Under the pieces are notes generated by a model. The model was not told where the DNA came from, searched no databases, and saw nothing but the letters and a program-made list of their open reading frames with translations. The position numbers and the translations under genes are program-made. Below, in pieces: positions 15,762 through 24,353 of a DNA stretch of 64,000 bases (positions within the stretch are counted from its first letter, which is position 1; every line of letters starts with the position of its first letter). The stretch spans positions 2,294,001 to 2,358,000 of the forward strand of contig NZ_CP010054.1 in assembly GCF_000801315.1 (NCBI RefSeq), written 5' to 3'. Origin of the DNA: Hymenobacter sp. DG25B (GTDB lineage Bacteria; Bacteroidota; Bacteroidia; Cytophagales; Hymenobacteraceae).

Positions 15762-16574
15762 ATGCGCTCCATGCCCACTGTCTTCGCCAGCCTGTTTTTC
15801 TCGCTGCTTTCGCTGTCTACTTCCGTATCGGTTACGGCTACGGAAACAGCCTTTTACAAGCCCTCCCGGGGCAACAAAGGCGACCTGAGCGACGCCCGGC
15901 GTATGCTGTATCTGGCCGCTTTTGAGGAGGATATGGTGCGCAGCTATGCTGCCGCAGGCTTAACTGTTACTGGTCTGCAGCCCGCAGTATACCGCAAAGC
16001 ATTATTGGGATACTACAATTTGCGGCAGCGCAACCCGGCTTCTCCCATCCGGCCGGTACTAACAATAATTGATTTCAGCCGCCCCAGCTCGCAAAAGCGC
16101 CTGTGGGTAATTGACCTGGAGCACAACCGCCTGCTACACCATACCTTGGTAGCGCACGGCAAGAATACCGGCGAAAACATGGCCCGCACCTTCTCCAACC
16201 GGCCAGGCTCGGAGATGAGCAGCGTGGGTTTTTTTCTTACGGGCCCTACCTACACCGGCAAGCACGGCCTTTCCCTCAAGTTGCGCGGCATGGATGCCGC
16301 CTACAATTCCAACGTAACGGAGCGGGCAGTAGTAGTGCACGGCGCCGACTATGTAAGCGAGCAGTTTGTGCGGCAGCACGGCCGCCTGGGCCGCAGCCAG
16401 GGATGCCCGGCCTTGCCGGCCAACCAGTCCTCGGCTATTATTCAGGATATCAAGCGGGGTACGGTTATCTACGCCCATGCGCCGGAGCAGGTAGAGTATA
16501 GCTCCAACTGGCTCACCATAGATTCTGCCCTTTCCTTTTACGCGCAGCAGCGTGGCCTGGCAACCGGCAGTTAA
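15762..16574 (+). CDS. Murein L,D-transpeptidase catalytic domain family protein (YkuD_2-like)
   Basis: About 270 residues from the ATG at 15762 (MRSMPTVFASLFFSLLSL), which gives a clean signal peptide; MPTVF at 15771 is an alternative. The C-terminal half contains TIIDFSRPSSQKRLWVIDL and LVAHGKNTGENMARTFSN, followed by VVVHGADYVS with the conserved His (about 193) and GRSQGCPALP with the catalytic Cys (about 215). This pattern belongs to the YkuD_2 group of L,D-transpeptidases, which crosslink or edit peptidoglycan peptides in the periplasm. A TATTTTTG box at 15706-15713 may be the -7 element. Confidence 0.88.
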   Translation: MRSMPTVFASLFFSLLSLSTSVSVTATETAFYKPSRGNKGDLSDARRMLYLAAFEEDMVRSYAAAGLTVTGLQPAVYRKALLGYYNLRQRNPASPIRPVLTIIDFSRPSSQKRLWVIDLEHNRLLHHTLVAHGKNTGENMARTFSNRPGSEMSSVGFFLTGPTYTGKHGLSLKLRGMDAAYNSNVTERAVVVHGADYVSEQFVRQHGRLGRSQGCPALPANQSSAIIQDIKRGTVIYAHAPEQVEYSSNWLTIDSALSFYAQQRGLATGS

Positions 16575-16582
16575 TCAGTAAT

Positions 16583-16643
16583 ATCAGCATCCATCAAAAA
16601 AGCCCCTGACACAGTGTCAGGGGCTTTTTTGATGGATGCTGAT
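16583..16643. terminator. Bidirectional terminator, 30-bp perfect stem
   Basis: Arms 16583-16612 and 16614-16643 are perfectly complementary around a single central base. The core GCCCCTGACAC is preceded by A6, so T6 follows in both directions, and pairing extends 11 bases beyond the T tract. It lies between convergent genes and is the longest perfect stem in the window. Confidence 0.9.
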
Positions 16644-16660
16644 TTAGCCTGGCAGCCCGG

Positions 16661-16855
16661 CTATGCTCGGTCTCCGGTGGCTTTCACCAGATTAATACCG
16701 GCAAAGAAGAAAATCAGGCCAATGACAAAGGGAACAATAGAGTTAAGCTTACCAAGGGCTACTCCGGCAATTTGCAGGAAACCCAGCGCGCCATAAATAA
16801 TGCCCACAATTCCCAGAATTGTGAGAATAGCGCCAAAGGTGCGTTTCTGGTTCAT
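16661..16855 (-). CDS. Small two-TM membrane protein, unknown function
   Basis: 64 residues beginning MNQKRTFGAILTILGIVGII. Two hydrophobic segments (about residues 8-26 and 38-56) are separated by AGVALGKLNS, and the C terminus is VKATGDRA. The positively charged N terminus suggests the N-in topology. Similar short GxLGIxGIIYG proteins are common in Bacteroidota but have no assigned function. It ends 18 bases from the long terminator it shares with the L,D-transpeptidase gene. The ATG is followed directly by the first segment, so the start is likely right. Confidence 0.72.
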   Translation of the reverse strand: MNQKRTFGAILTILGIVGIIYGALGFLQIAGVALGKLNSIVPFVIGLIFFFAGINLVKATGDRA

Positions 16856-17079
16856 ATGCTGCTTCGTGTTTTGTGAAAGAAGGAGAGAGGATGGGCCGGA
16901 GGGTATCCGGCCTTAGGGTAAGCCTGATACGATAATGCTGAAATTTTGGCTGTCTGGCTGCCCTGAAAATGCGCTACAGCCCCGGCAACCCTGTTGCAGG
17001 CTTCTCGTTACACTGGGCATAACCGCACTTTAGCGCTGTGCGGAGTCAACCTTTTTTTGCCACTCACCACCACAAAATC

Positions 17080-17889
17080 ATGAGAGGAAACCTTCGATAT
17101 CTGATAGCCCTGGTTCTTGCGGGGTTCTCATTTATCACCTACTACTGCAACCGGCAAACCAACCCCGTAACCGGGGAGGAGCAACACGTGAATATGAGTA
17201 CCGAGGATGAAATTGCCCTCGGCCTGAAAGCCGCCCCGGAAATGGCGCAGCAATACGGCGGCCTGCACCCGGATAAGCAGGCCCAGGAAGCCGTCAGCCG
17301 CATTGGGCAGGCTATAGTGCAAGGTTCGCCGGCTTCCCGCTCGCCCTACAAGTTCAACTTTTACCTGCTGGCCGATGAGCAAACCATTAATGCCTTTGCA
17401 CTGCCCGGCGGGCAGGTTTTCCTGACGGCGGGTCTGCTGAAAAACCTGAAATCGGAAGGACAGGTGGCCGGTGTATTGGCCCACGAAGTAGGCCACGTGA
17501 TTCAGCGCCACTCGGCGGAGCAGCTGGCCAAATCGCAGCTTACGCAGGGCCTGGCTGGGGCCGCCGGCATTGCCGCCTACGACCCCGACCGCCCCGGCGG
17601 CTCCATAGCCAATGCGGCCATTGCCGCCGCTATTGCCAAGGTAGTTTCTCTACGCTTTAGCCGGGAAGATGAACTGGAAGCCGACCGGGTAGGTGTAGAT
17701 TACGTGAGTGATGCCGGCTACGACCCCCGCGCCATGCTGCAGGTAATGCAGGTGCTGGAGCAGGCCGGCGGCGGCAGCGGCCCCGAGTTCATGCAAACCC
17801 ACCCTAACCCCGGCAACCGGGAGCAGGAAATTCAGCAGGAAATTCAGGAGCACTTCCCCAGCGGCGTGCCCGCTGGCCTGAAGCCCTAA
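17080..17889 (+). CDS. M48 family metallopeptidase
   Basis: 269 residues from the ATG at 17080, which starts a membrane anchor or signal segment MRGNLRYLIALVLAGFSFITYYC (the Cys could be a poor lipobox). The zinc motif HEVGH lies in GVLAHEVGHVIQRHSAEQ. The third ligand is the Glu of EDELEADRVGVDY about 55 residues later. NAFALPGGQVFLTAGLL is the typical M48 substrate-strand block, and the C-terminal QTHPNPGNREQEI is shared with BepA/LoiP-like peptidases. Probably an envelope quality-control protease. Confidence 0.92.
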   Translation: MRGNLRYLIALVLAGFSFITYYCNRQTNPVTGEEQHVNMSTEDEIALGLKAAPEMAQQYGGLHPDKQAQEAVSRIGQAIVQGSPASRSPYKFNFYLLADEQTINAFALPGGQVFLTAGLLKNLKSEGQVAGVLAHEVGHVIQRHSAEQLAKSQLTQGLAGAAGIAAYDPDRPGGSIANAAIAAAIAKVVSLRFSREDELEADRVGVDYVSDAGYDPRAMLQVMQVLEQAGGGSGPEFMQTHPNPGNREQEIQQEIQEHFPSGVPAGLKP

Positions 17890-17895
17890 CAACAC

Positions 17896-17940
17896 CCCGC
17901 AAACACCAGCGGCCGACCTTCCGGGTTGGCCGTTTTGGTT
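17896..17940 (+). terminator. Terminator after the M48 peptidase gene
   Basis: CGGCCGACC (17910-17918) and GGTTGGCCG (17924-17932) pair with one wobble and are followed by TTTT. Outer CCCGCAAAC/GTTTGCGGG flanks extend the hairpin imperfectly. Confidence 0.65.
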
Positions 17941-17998
17941 TGCGGGTATCAGCGGCCCTTATTACCTTTTCTTACGTTACCTTTTTAGTTGATTTCCC

Positions 17999-18901
17999 GT
18001 GCTATTTAAGTCCGTGCTGTTTGTGCTCAATCCCATTTCCGGGGATATTGAAAAGGAGGGACTGGAGCAGAAAATTACTGCTTACTGCACGGCGCATGGC
18101 CGCGAAGCCAGCTTCTTCCATACCCGTGGTCAGAACGACCTGGCGGAACTTCGCCGGCACCTGCAGCAGCAAAAGCCCGGAGCCGTATTTGCCGCCGGCG
18201 GCGATGGTACCGTCAGCCTGGTAGCCGAAGCCCTGACCGGTACGGATACCCCATTGGGGATACTGCCCCTGGGTTCCGGAAACGGCCTTTCCAAAGACCT
18301 GCAGATTCCGCAGGACCCCGAGCTGGCCCTGCGCCTTATCTGGGCGCATGAGGTGCGGGTGATAGATACGCTGCGGGTTGGCGGGCACTTCTCCGCGCAC
18401 TTGGCTGATTTAGGGTTTAACGCGCTGGTAGTGGAGCGCTTTTCCAGCGGCGACACCCGCGGCCCGGGTGCTTATGTGCGCATTGCCATGCAGGAGTACC
18501 TGAGCTATGAGCCAGCGGAGTTTGTTATTGAAACCGACCAGGAATCTTTTGCAGGCAAGGCTTTTATGCTGACGGTAGCCAATGCCAATACGTTCGGTAG
18601 CAATGTGGTCATCAACCCCGACCGCCGCATGGACGATGGGCAGTTCGAAATCTGTGTAATTGAGCCTTTTCCGGCCGCCGCCGCCCCCGGTATTCTCTAC
18701 CGGCTGTACACCGACAGCTTTGATGCTTCAGTGTATACCCGCCGCCTGAGCTGCCGCCGGGCCCGGGTGTGGCTGCCCGGCCAGACGGAAGCCCTGGTGC
18801 AGATAGACGGGGAGGCCATGAGCCTGCCTACTCCCATCGAAATTGAAATTATTCCGCGGAGCCTGCGTGTACTGACGCCTGTGCCGGCGGAGCATATATA
18901 G
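17999..18901 (+). CDS. Diacylglycerol kinase-family lipid kinase
   Basis: 300 residues from a GTG at 17999, immediately before LFKSVLFVLNPISGD, the conserved first strand of the fold. The catalytic-domain signature GGDGTVSLVAEAL lies near residue 65, followed by LGILPLGSGNGLSKDLQIP. The all-beta C-terminal domain runs to the end (VANANTFGSNVVINPDRRMDDGQFE). The family (DagK/YegS/BmrU) phosphorylates diacylglycerol, sphingoid bases or related lipids. Since this organism probably makes sphingolipids or sulfonolipids, a long-chain-base substrate is possible. The last 53 bases overlap the convergent phosphoesterase gene. Confidence 0.93.
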   Translation: MLFKSVLFVLNPISGDIEKEGLEQKITAYCTAHGREASFFHTRGQNDLAELRRHLQQQKPGAVFAAGGDGTVSLVAEALTGTDTPLGILPLGSGNGLSKDLQIPQDPELALRLIWAHEVRVIDTLRVGGHFSAHLADLGFNALVVERFSSGDTRGPGAYVRIAMQEYLSYEPAEFVIETDQESFAGKAFMLTVANANTFGSNVVINPDRRMDDGQFEICVIEPFPAAAAPGILYRLYTDSFDASVYTRRLSCRRARVWLPGQTEALVQIDGEAMSLPTPIEIEIIPRSLRVLTPVPAEHI

Positions 18902-20129
18902 GCAACGACCCGGCGGCCAGAAGCTGCCAGCGGAACGGTTCCGGCTTTTCTGCCCTGTTATCGGTGGCCGCGCCGGGCTCCAGCGTGCGTAGCCATACCT
19001 CACCATTTTGATAGTACTCCAACGCAAAAAAACCTTTGTGCTCGTGTGTAAAGGCAGCCTGGCCCCCGGGCTGAACGAAAGCGGTTTTACTGCCCGCGCC
19101 ACTTACCAGATAATGGCTGCCGTAGCGCTGAAAATACTGCAGGTTGTGGTCGTGGCCGGCGGCATACACCAGGTTAGGAAACTGGCGCAGTACGCGCAGC
19201 AAGCGCCGCCGCATGTGGCGGTAGCGGGGGTGCGCCATATCTTCCTCGGCACCAATGAGGGAGCGGTAGAGGGGGAAGAGAGAGCCCAGAATGGGTAGGG
19301 GAATATAGGCTTTCTTGTGCAGCGCCGTCAGCGGAAACATGTGCTGGCGGGTAGTGAAATTGCCGCCGTGCTGGGCATTAGAATACAAAGGATGATGCCC
19401 GGCCACAATAATGCGCTGGTGCTGATTTTCCCGCAGAATATGCAGCAGCTGCTGGAAGGGCGTACGCTCATCGGTAGGGCAGCCATCCTGCGCGCCCTCG
19501 GGGCGGCGGCCATGCTGCACCCACCACTGGGTGTTTAATACTACCAGAAGCAGGTGCGGCGCCAGCTGTAGGGTAACCGGCCCCTGGCAGCCCCGTGGGG
19601 GCAGATATTGGGCCTGGGGCAGCCATTCGGCTATCAATTCTTCCTGCCGGAGCAGATATTCATAGCCATTGGGGCGGCCTTTGTTCCAGTCGTGGTTGCC
19701 ACTGAGGTACACAATCTGGCCGCCGTATCCCTTAAAAACCTCCAGCTGGCTGGTCAGGCGTCGCTCAGCGGCGGGCCGGGCGGGCGTGTGCTGGGGCGGA
19801 ATGCCGGTGGGGTACACATTGTCGCCCAGCACCACTACCGCGCTGGCCGGGCCGGCCGTATGCACCCAGCTCTGCAGCAGGCGCAACACCGGGTCGGTGC
19901 CATCGGTGGCTACGGCGCCCATATCACCTACCAGCGCTACCCGGTATACCGGCTCTTCAGTAGGAGGTATATGCTGCTGCCAGGCGCGGAAAAGCGGGCT
20001 TACAAAAGGCCGACGCCGGAACCGGCGCTCCTGGCGGAAGCGCAGCATCAGCCAGACCAGCAACAGCGTGACGACGGCCAGCAATACATAAGCAGCAACT
20101 GATTGCACAGATAAACGAAGTGAGTACAA
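18849..20129 (-). CDS. Metallophosphoesterase, membrane-anchored
   Basis: Up to 426 residues. An N-terminal membrane segment (AYVLLAVVTLLLVWLMLRF) precedes a basic stretch. The calcineurin-like domain follows: GDMGAVATDG for GDxx near residue 68, LGDNVYPTG for GDNxx, YLSGNHDWNKG for GNHD/E, AGHHPLYSNAQHGG, and AAGHDHNLQYF for the final GHxH. The full metal-ligand set is present. Substrate is unknown; the anchor suggests an outward-facing catalytic domain. The TTG start at 20129 lies inside a promoter-like TAGCCTTTG, so the GTG at 20108 (giving MQSVAAYVLLAVV) is a credible alternative. Its 3' end overlaps the lipid kinase gene by 53 bases on the opposite strand. Confidence 0.9.
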   Translation of the reverse strand: MYSLRLSVQSVAAYVLLAVVTLLLVWLMLRFRQERRFRRRPFVSPLFRAWQQHIPPTEEPVYRVALVGDMGAVATDGTDPVLRLLQSWVHTAGPASAVVVLGDNVYPTGIPPQHTPARPAAERRLTSQLEVFKGYGGQIVYLSGNHDWNKGRPNGYEYLLRQEELIAEWLPQAQYLPPRGCQGPVTLQLAPHLLLVVLNTQWWVQHGRRPEGAQDGCPTDERTPFQQLLHILRENQHQRIIVAGHHPLYSNAQHGGNFTTRQHMFPLTALHKKAYIPLPILGSLFPLYRSLIGAEEDMAHPRYRHMRRRLLRVLRQFPNLVYAAGHDHNLQYFQRYGSHYLVSGAGSKTAFVQPGGQAAFTHEHKGFFALEYYQNGEVWLRTLEPGAATDNRAEKPEPFRWQLLAAGSLPIYAPPAQASVHAGSAE

Positions 20130-20178
20130 AGGCTATACGCAGTCGGCCCGCGATACGGCCAGTATGGGCTGGCGCTGA

Positions 20179-20814
20179 TTAGAAATTAGGCGGCGTCAGG
20201 TTTTTGAAATGGCCATTGAGCTTGACGCGCTCCTTCAGCCGCTCGGTTTCCAGCACCACGGGTACAATCTGCTCCAGGTGTTCCAGCAGCAACTCCTGCC
20301 GCTCCTGCTCACTGGTAGAGCTCAGCAGCTGGTACTCCTGCTCCGTGCTAAAGCCTACATGGTGCCCAATATCATAGGTGCGGTACCCACCGGGCAAATC
20401 CAAGAACATGCGGTGCAGGCCCAGGGCGTGGTACAGCTGTTTTATATGGGCGGTAATTCGCGTTTTCAGGAACTCGTCGGGGGTGGGGTCATCTAGCAGG
20501 TCCTCCACTTTACCGGCGGCGTAGAGCTTGCCCGGGGCCTGGCGGTAAAACTCCCGCACCCGGAATAGCCCCAGCGCCTGGGTGCGGATATCCATTTCGC
20601 CATTCAGATACACTTTTTCCACGTCCAGCAGGCGCATTTCGGTACCTAGCTCCTGTACCTGGTTGTCCAGGAAAGGCGGAATACCAAAGGTGATGTTCTC
20701 CTGCAGGCAGTCGTGCACCAGCTCCCGGTACCGGGGCTCGAAAATATGGAGGTTAAGCTTTTCGCCGGGGAAAACGACGAGGTTCAGCGGAAAAAGAGGA
20801 AGCAAACGAGGCAT
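20179..20814 (-). CDS. LON peptidase substrate-binding domain protein
   Basis: 211 residues and a single domain. It opens with LPLFPLNLVVFPGEKLNLHIFEPRYRELVHDCL, the typical N-terminal PUA-like block of Lon (LPLFPL...P....L.IFE.RY). ITFGIPPFLDN and a helical C-terminal half (PTPDEFLKTRITAHIKQLYHALG, EQERQELLLEHLEQIVPVV) follow. There is no AAA or protease domain, so this is a stand-alone substrate-binding module. It may be an adaptor for protein quality control, but no function is established. Divergent from mtgA. Confidence 0.9.
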   Translation of the reverse strand: MPRLLPLFPLNLVVFPGEKLNLHIFEPRYRELVHDCLQENITFGIPPFLDNQVQELGTEMRLLDVEKVYLNGEMDIRTQALGLFRVREFYRQAPGKLYAAGKVEDLLDDPTPDEFLKTRITAHIKQLYHALGLHRMFLDLPGGYRTYDIGHHVGFSTEQEYQLLSSTSEQERQELLLEHLEQIVPVVLETERLKERVKLNGHFKNLTPPNF

Positions 20815-20931
20815 AGGAAGGCGGCAAAGAAGAACAAGCGAAATGTATGTAAACCAGCAGCGGGTCCGGTAAATGCGCTAATTTCGCCGCTGGCGTACTT
20901 TGCGTGCCGGAGAATAGTAAACCGACGGACC

Positions 20932-21669
20932 TTGACTGAGTTTTCAAAAAAATGGCGGCAGGCCCTGCGTATTGGCCTGCAGGTAGCCGCCTCCATCTTG
21001 CTGACCACGGTGGTGTGGGTGCTGCTGTACCGCTGGGTAGCGCCTCCGGCCACCTGGCTTATGCTGGAGCGCCGGGCCCACCGCCCCGCCGGTAACTACC
21101 AGGGCCTGGTAGAGGATCGGAAAATTCGCTACTCGTTTGTTTCCATGGAGGAAGTGTCGCCGCAGGTGCCGCTGGCCATGGTGGCCGCCGAGGACCAGCG
21201 TTTCCTGCAGCATCATGGGTTTGATATGGATGCCATTACCAAAGCCGCCAAGCGCAATATGGGCAACGGCAAGCGTCTGGTAGGCGGCAGCACCATTACG
21301 CAGCAGGTAGCCAAGAATGTGTTTCTATGGAATGGGCGCAGCTACCTGCGTAAAGGCGCCGAAGCCTATTTCACGGTGCTGATTGAGGTGCTGTGGAGCA
21401 AGCGCCGCATTCTGGAAATGTACCTGAACGTGGCCGAAATGGGCGACTGTACTTTTGGGGTTGAAGCCGCTGCGCAGCGCTACTTTCACAAATCGGCAGC
21501 CCAGCTGAATAAGGCCGAGGCGGCGCTACTGGCGGGTATTCTGCCGAATCCCTTACGCTTTAGGGCCAGCAACCCCGGCCCGGCGGCCCGCGCCAAGCAA
21601 TACCGGGTGATGCGCAATATGAGCCGGCTGGGCGGGACACGCTTTGTGCAGCCGGTGCTGGAAGATTAA
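20932..21669 (+). CDS. mtgA: Monofunctional biosynthetic peptidoglycan transglycosylase
   Basis: About 245 residues from a TTG at 20932 (MTEFSKKWRQALRIGLQ). The reading frame extends further up to 20713, but that part is antisense to the LON-domain gene and unlike the family. A single membrane anchor (LQVAASILLTTVVWVLLYRWV) is followed by the GT51 domain: VPLAMVAAEDQRFLQHHGFD (catalytic Glu in AAEDQ), GGSTITQQVAKNVFLW, EAYFTVLIEVLWSKRRILEMYLNVAE and ALLAGILPNPLRF. It polymerises lipid II into glycan strands at the outer face of the inner membrane. No transpeptidase domain is present. Confidence 0.94.
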   Translation: MTEFSKKWRQALRIGLQVAASILLTTVVWVLLYRWVAPPATWLMLERRAHRPAGNYQGLVEDRKIRYSFVSMEEVSPQVPLAMVAAEDQRFLQHHGFDMDAITKAAKRNMGNGKRLVGGSTITQQVAKNVFLWNGRSYLRKGAEAYFTVLIEVLWSKRRILEMYLNVAEMGDCTFGVEAAAQRYFHKSAAQLNKAEAALLAGILPNPLRFRASNPGPAARAKQYRVMRNMSRLGGTRFVQPVLED

Positions 21670-21769
21670 TCGCACCCGGCATTGCTATGACCAAAACTTT
21701 CACTCCGGAGAAAGTGGAGAAGTGCCGTAGATTTCGGTACCGAATAGATAACCCCCTACGTCTGCTTCT

Positions 21770-22207
21770 ATGAAGAATCGTGTACTGCTTTTTGCCTTGC
21801 TGCTCAGCCTGGTCTCCGCCTGCATTACCAGCCGCCCGGCGGCCATGCGGCAGGATATTGCGAAAGTGCTCAGCACCCAAACCGCCGCCTGGAACCGGGG
21901 CGACGTAGCGGGCTTTATGCAGGGCTACTGGCAGTCTGATTCTCTGGTGTTCATCGGCAAAAAAGGCCTTACGTACGGCTGGCAGCCCACCCTGGATAAC
22001 TACCGCCGCAGCTACCCCGATGCCGCGGCCATGGGCCAGCTGACGTTCAGCAACCTGCATATTCAGCCCCTGAGCAGCACCGCAGCCCACGTAATCGGCA
22101 AGTGGCATTTAGCGCGCCCCAGCCTCGGCGACCTGGAAGGCCATTTCCTACTGGTGATGCGCCGCATACATGGGCGCTGGGTGGTGGTAGCCGACCACTC
22201 CAGCTAG
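21770..22207 (+). CDS. DUF4440/SnoaL-like NTF2-fold lipoprotein
   Basis: 145 residues. The signal peptide MKNRVLLFALLLSLVSAC has a lipobox Cys at residue 18. The body begins with the helix MRQDIAKVLSTQTAAWNRGDVAGFMQGYW, the standard NTF2-like (DUF4440) opening in which WNxGDxxGFMxxY is characteristic. SLVFIGKKGLTYGWQPTLDNYRRSYPD and the terminal strands VIGKWHLARP and GHFLLVMRRIHGRWVVVADHSS follow. Family members include enzymes and binding proteins, so no activity can be named. Its stop codon shares a CTAG palindrome with the stop of the convergent App1-type gene. Confidence 0.88.
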   Translation: MKNRVLLFALLLSLVSACITSRPAAMRQDIAKVLSTQTAAWNRGDVAGFMQGYWQSDSLVFIGKKGLTYGWQPTLDNYRRSYPDAAAMGQLTFSNLHIQPLSSTAAHVIGKWHLARPSLGDLEGHFLLVMRRIHGRWVVVADHSS

Positions 22208-23406
22208 CCTTTCTCCACAGTAGGCGCTGGTTTGGTGCCGCCCTGGTCCTGCGCTTCCGTAGGATCTTCAGACGTAGCCTGGTCTTTTTCTTTCTCTTCC
22301 TGCACGGCAGCTATGGTTTCGGTGAAGATGAGGCCGGCGCTGGCCGCGTGTTGGGCGGCCTGCACGGTATCTTTTACCAGGAGCATTTCCACCTTGTCGC
22401 CGCGCAATTCTTCGGATACTTTTTCCACAATGGCGGCGCGGTCGGGGCGCTGCACGTCCCGGATGTAGATGGCCAGAATGCGGCCCGGGTGCCGGCGTAC
22501 CACCTCGCGGTAAATATTGGCGTCTTCCTGCCCACTGTCGCCTACCAGCACAAAAGGCAGGGTGGGGTAAGTCAGCAGCAGGTTATCAATTTCCTTCAGT
22601 TTATGGCCGTGGTGGGAGGATGCCTCACCGGGCTGCTTGCCCGCCAGGGCCATATCGCGCAGCAGAATAGGCCCGGCCGGAATTTCGTTAAGCTCCAGAA
22701 AGTCATCCAGTAAATCGTATAAATTCCAGGGGCTGCTGCTCACGTAAAAAAACGGGTTGTTGCGCTTGCCATTGCGTCCCAGCTGCAGCGCCCGGTAGAA
22801 CTCCGCCACGCCCTCAAAGGGCATGCGTGAGCGGGCATTGCGCAGCAGCACGATGCGCGCCATGCGCAGAATATCGGTAGCGGAGGTCTGAATAACGGTG
22901 TCGTCCAGGTCGCTGATGATGCCATATTCCGCATCGGGCGGGGGAATGAGCACCCGGGCCGTAGCCCGGAGGCCACCCGGCGGCGCTGCAATGCGGGTTG
23001 GCGGCGCTACCAGACGAATATCGACCGGGTACCACAAATAATTTTCCGGCTCCCGCAGGCTTTTGAGTGTCAGGTTCAAGGAAAAGTACCCTTCATCATC
23101 CGTAACTATGGTATGGGCGGTGCCGTCGCCGGGCTCTACGCTGAGCTGGGCGCCGGGTATTTCGGTGCTTTCAAAGCGCTGGTACATGTTCACCAGGTTG
23201 CGCCACCGGGAATCGGTATCGGTAGGCTCCGCCAGGGATTTATCAGCCAGCATCCGGCCTTTCACATACAGGCGCTCCTGGGTGCCGTAGCTGCGGTAGG
23301 GCACCAGCTGCAATGGGTCCAGCAAACCCAGCCGGATGCGCGCCGTCAGGGCCAGATCGTCAATATGCTCAGCCAGGTTGCCAATACGGTTCAGAAAAGA
23401 GGCCAT
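22204..23406 (-). CDS. App1-type phosphatidate phosphatase domain protein (DUF2183)
   Basis: 400 residues. The haloacid-dehalogenase signature is GIISDLDDTVIQTSATD near residue 185. FEGVAEFYRALQ, FFYVSSSPWNLYDLLDDFL (motif II Ser region) and FVLVGDSGQEDANIYREVV (motif III/IV, with the Asp of GDSGQED) complete the catalytic set. These are the landmarks of the yeast App1 family of Mg-dependent phosphatidic acid phosphatases. An N-terminal region of about 170 residues includes a beta-rich segment (LSVEPGDGTAHTIVTDDEGYF). The C-terminal 40 residues are charged and low-complexity. A lipid-phosphatase role fits the neighbouring lipid kinase but is inferred. Confidence 0.9.
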   Translation of the reverse strand: MASFLNRIGNLAEHIDDLALTARIRLGLLDPLQLVPYRSYGTQERLYVKGRMLADKSLAEPTDTDSRWRNLVNMYQRFESTEIPGAQLSVEPGDGTAHTIVTDDEGYFSLNLTLKSLREPENYLWYPVDIRLVAPPTRIAAPPGGLRATARVLIPPPDAEYGIISDLDDTVIQTSATDILRMARIVLLRNARSRMPFEGVAEFYRALQLGRNGKRNNPFFYVSSSPWNLYDLLDDFLELNEIPAGPILLRDMALAGKQPGEASSHHGHKLKEIDNLLLTYPTLPFVLVGDSGQEDANIYREVVRRHPGRILAIYIRDVQRPDRAAIVEKVSEELRGDKVEMLLVKDTVQAAQHAASAGLIFTETIAAVQEEKEKDQATSEDPTEAQDQGGTKPAPTVEKG

Positions 23407-23466
23407 TCCAGGAATATTCAGGGGTTACAATAAAGCAGATACGCGGAGCAGCAAACCCGGGGTTGC

Positions 23467-23512
23467 AAAAAAAGGACTGGCGGCCTGCGCTATGCAGTCC
23501 GCCAGTCTTTTA
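23467..23512 (-). terminator. Terminator downstream of the M48 lipoprotein gene
   Basis: GACTGGCGG (23475-23483) and CCGCCAGTC (23499-23507) form the stem. On the minus strand the 3' side runs into a T7 tract. Confidence 0.75.
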
Positions 23513-23540
23513 TAGTTTGGCAAAAGAGGGGAGGGCAGGC

Positions 23541-24353
23541 TTACAGTATGCGCTTCAGCTCTTCAAAGTTGTTGTTGTCTACGGTGCGGCCTTTGCAGTT
23601 CAGCTGGTCGGCTTTGGTTTCAATGGCCTCAATGCGGCTGCCGGGGTCGGGGTGGGTGCTCAGGAACTCCGGCTGACTGGCCGTGCCCTCAGCTTGCGCC
23701 TTAATAAAGAAGCCGGCGGCGCCGTCGCAGGCGTAGGTGGTTTTGTTCAGGTACACCACGGAGTAGTCGTCGGCTTCCCGCTCATAGTCGCGGCTGAATT
23801 TCAGCTGGCCCAGACCGGCGGCAATTTCAGCCAGCTGGTTGGGGTTTTCGCCCAGCACCAGGCTCAGCAGCACCGAAATGCCGTATTGCTGCTGCAGTGC
23901 TTTAGAGGTGTGGCGACGGTCGGCGTGGGCAATTTCGTGGCCCAGCACGCCGGCCAGCTGGCTTTCATTATCCAGGAATTTAATCAGGCCGGTGTACACG
24001 TAAATATGGCCGCCGGGAGTAGCAAAGGCATTCTGGATGTTATCGTCTTTGATGATTTTAACATCCCAGGGAAACTCGTTCCGGTAAGTCAGCTCGCCGG
24101 AGTTCAATACCCGGTTTACAACCCCATCCAGCAGCTGATAGGCCCGCTGATTCTTGGTATCGGTGCGCAGCAGCAGCTGGCCTTTGGCAGTATAAGTAGA
24201 GTCGGTTTCGTGCGCTACTTTTTCGCCCAGGGCCTTGTCGTCTTCCACGGAGAAAAACAGCCGGTCGCCGTTGGCATCCTTCGAGCAGGACGAGGCACCC
24301 AGGGAAGCTGCCAGGGCCAGCATTAAATATGGGGTACGCAATATTTTAAGCAT
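23541..24353 (-). CDS. M48 family metalloprotease lipoprotein
   Basis: 270 residues. The signal peptide MLKILRTPYLMLALAASLGASSC ends in a lipobox Cys followed by SKDANGD. The zinc motif is HEIAH in LGHEIAHADRRHTSKAL, with the third ligand in YEREADDYSVVYL. NAFATPGGHIYVYTGLIKFL and FLSTHPDPGSRIEAIE are the other M48 blocks. It is a second, distinct M48 protease of the window; the two share layout but differ in the zinc-helix context. Likely a periplasmic-side protease in protein quality control. Followed by a terminator. Confidence 0.93.
   Translation of the reverse strand: MLKILRTPYLMLALAASLGASSCSKDANGDRLFFSVEDDKALGEKVAHETDSTYTAKGQLLLRTDTKNQRAYQLLDGVVNRVLNSGELTYRNEFPWDVKIIKDDNIQNAFATPGGHIYVYTGLIKFLDNESQLAGVLGHEIAHADRRHTSKALQQQYGISVLLSLVLGENPNQLAEIAAGLGQLKFSRDYEREADDYSVVYLNKTTYACDGAAGFFIKAQAEGTASQPEFLSTHPDPGSRIEAIETKADQLNCKGRTVDNNNFEELKRIL

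Noticed and set aside
20713..20931. Upstream extension of the mtgA reading frame.
   Set aside because: It is antisense to the LON-domain gene and adds Lys/Arg-rich sequence unlike the transglycosylase family, which begins near the membrane anchor.
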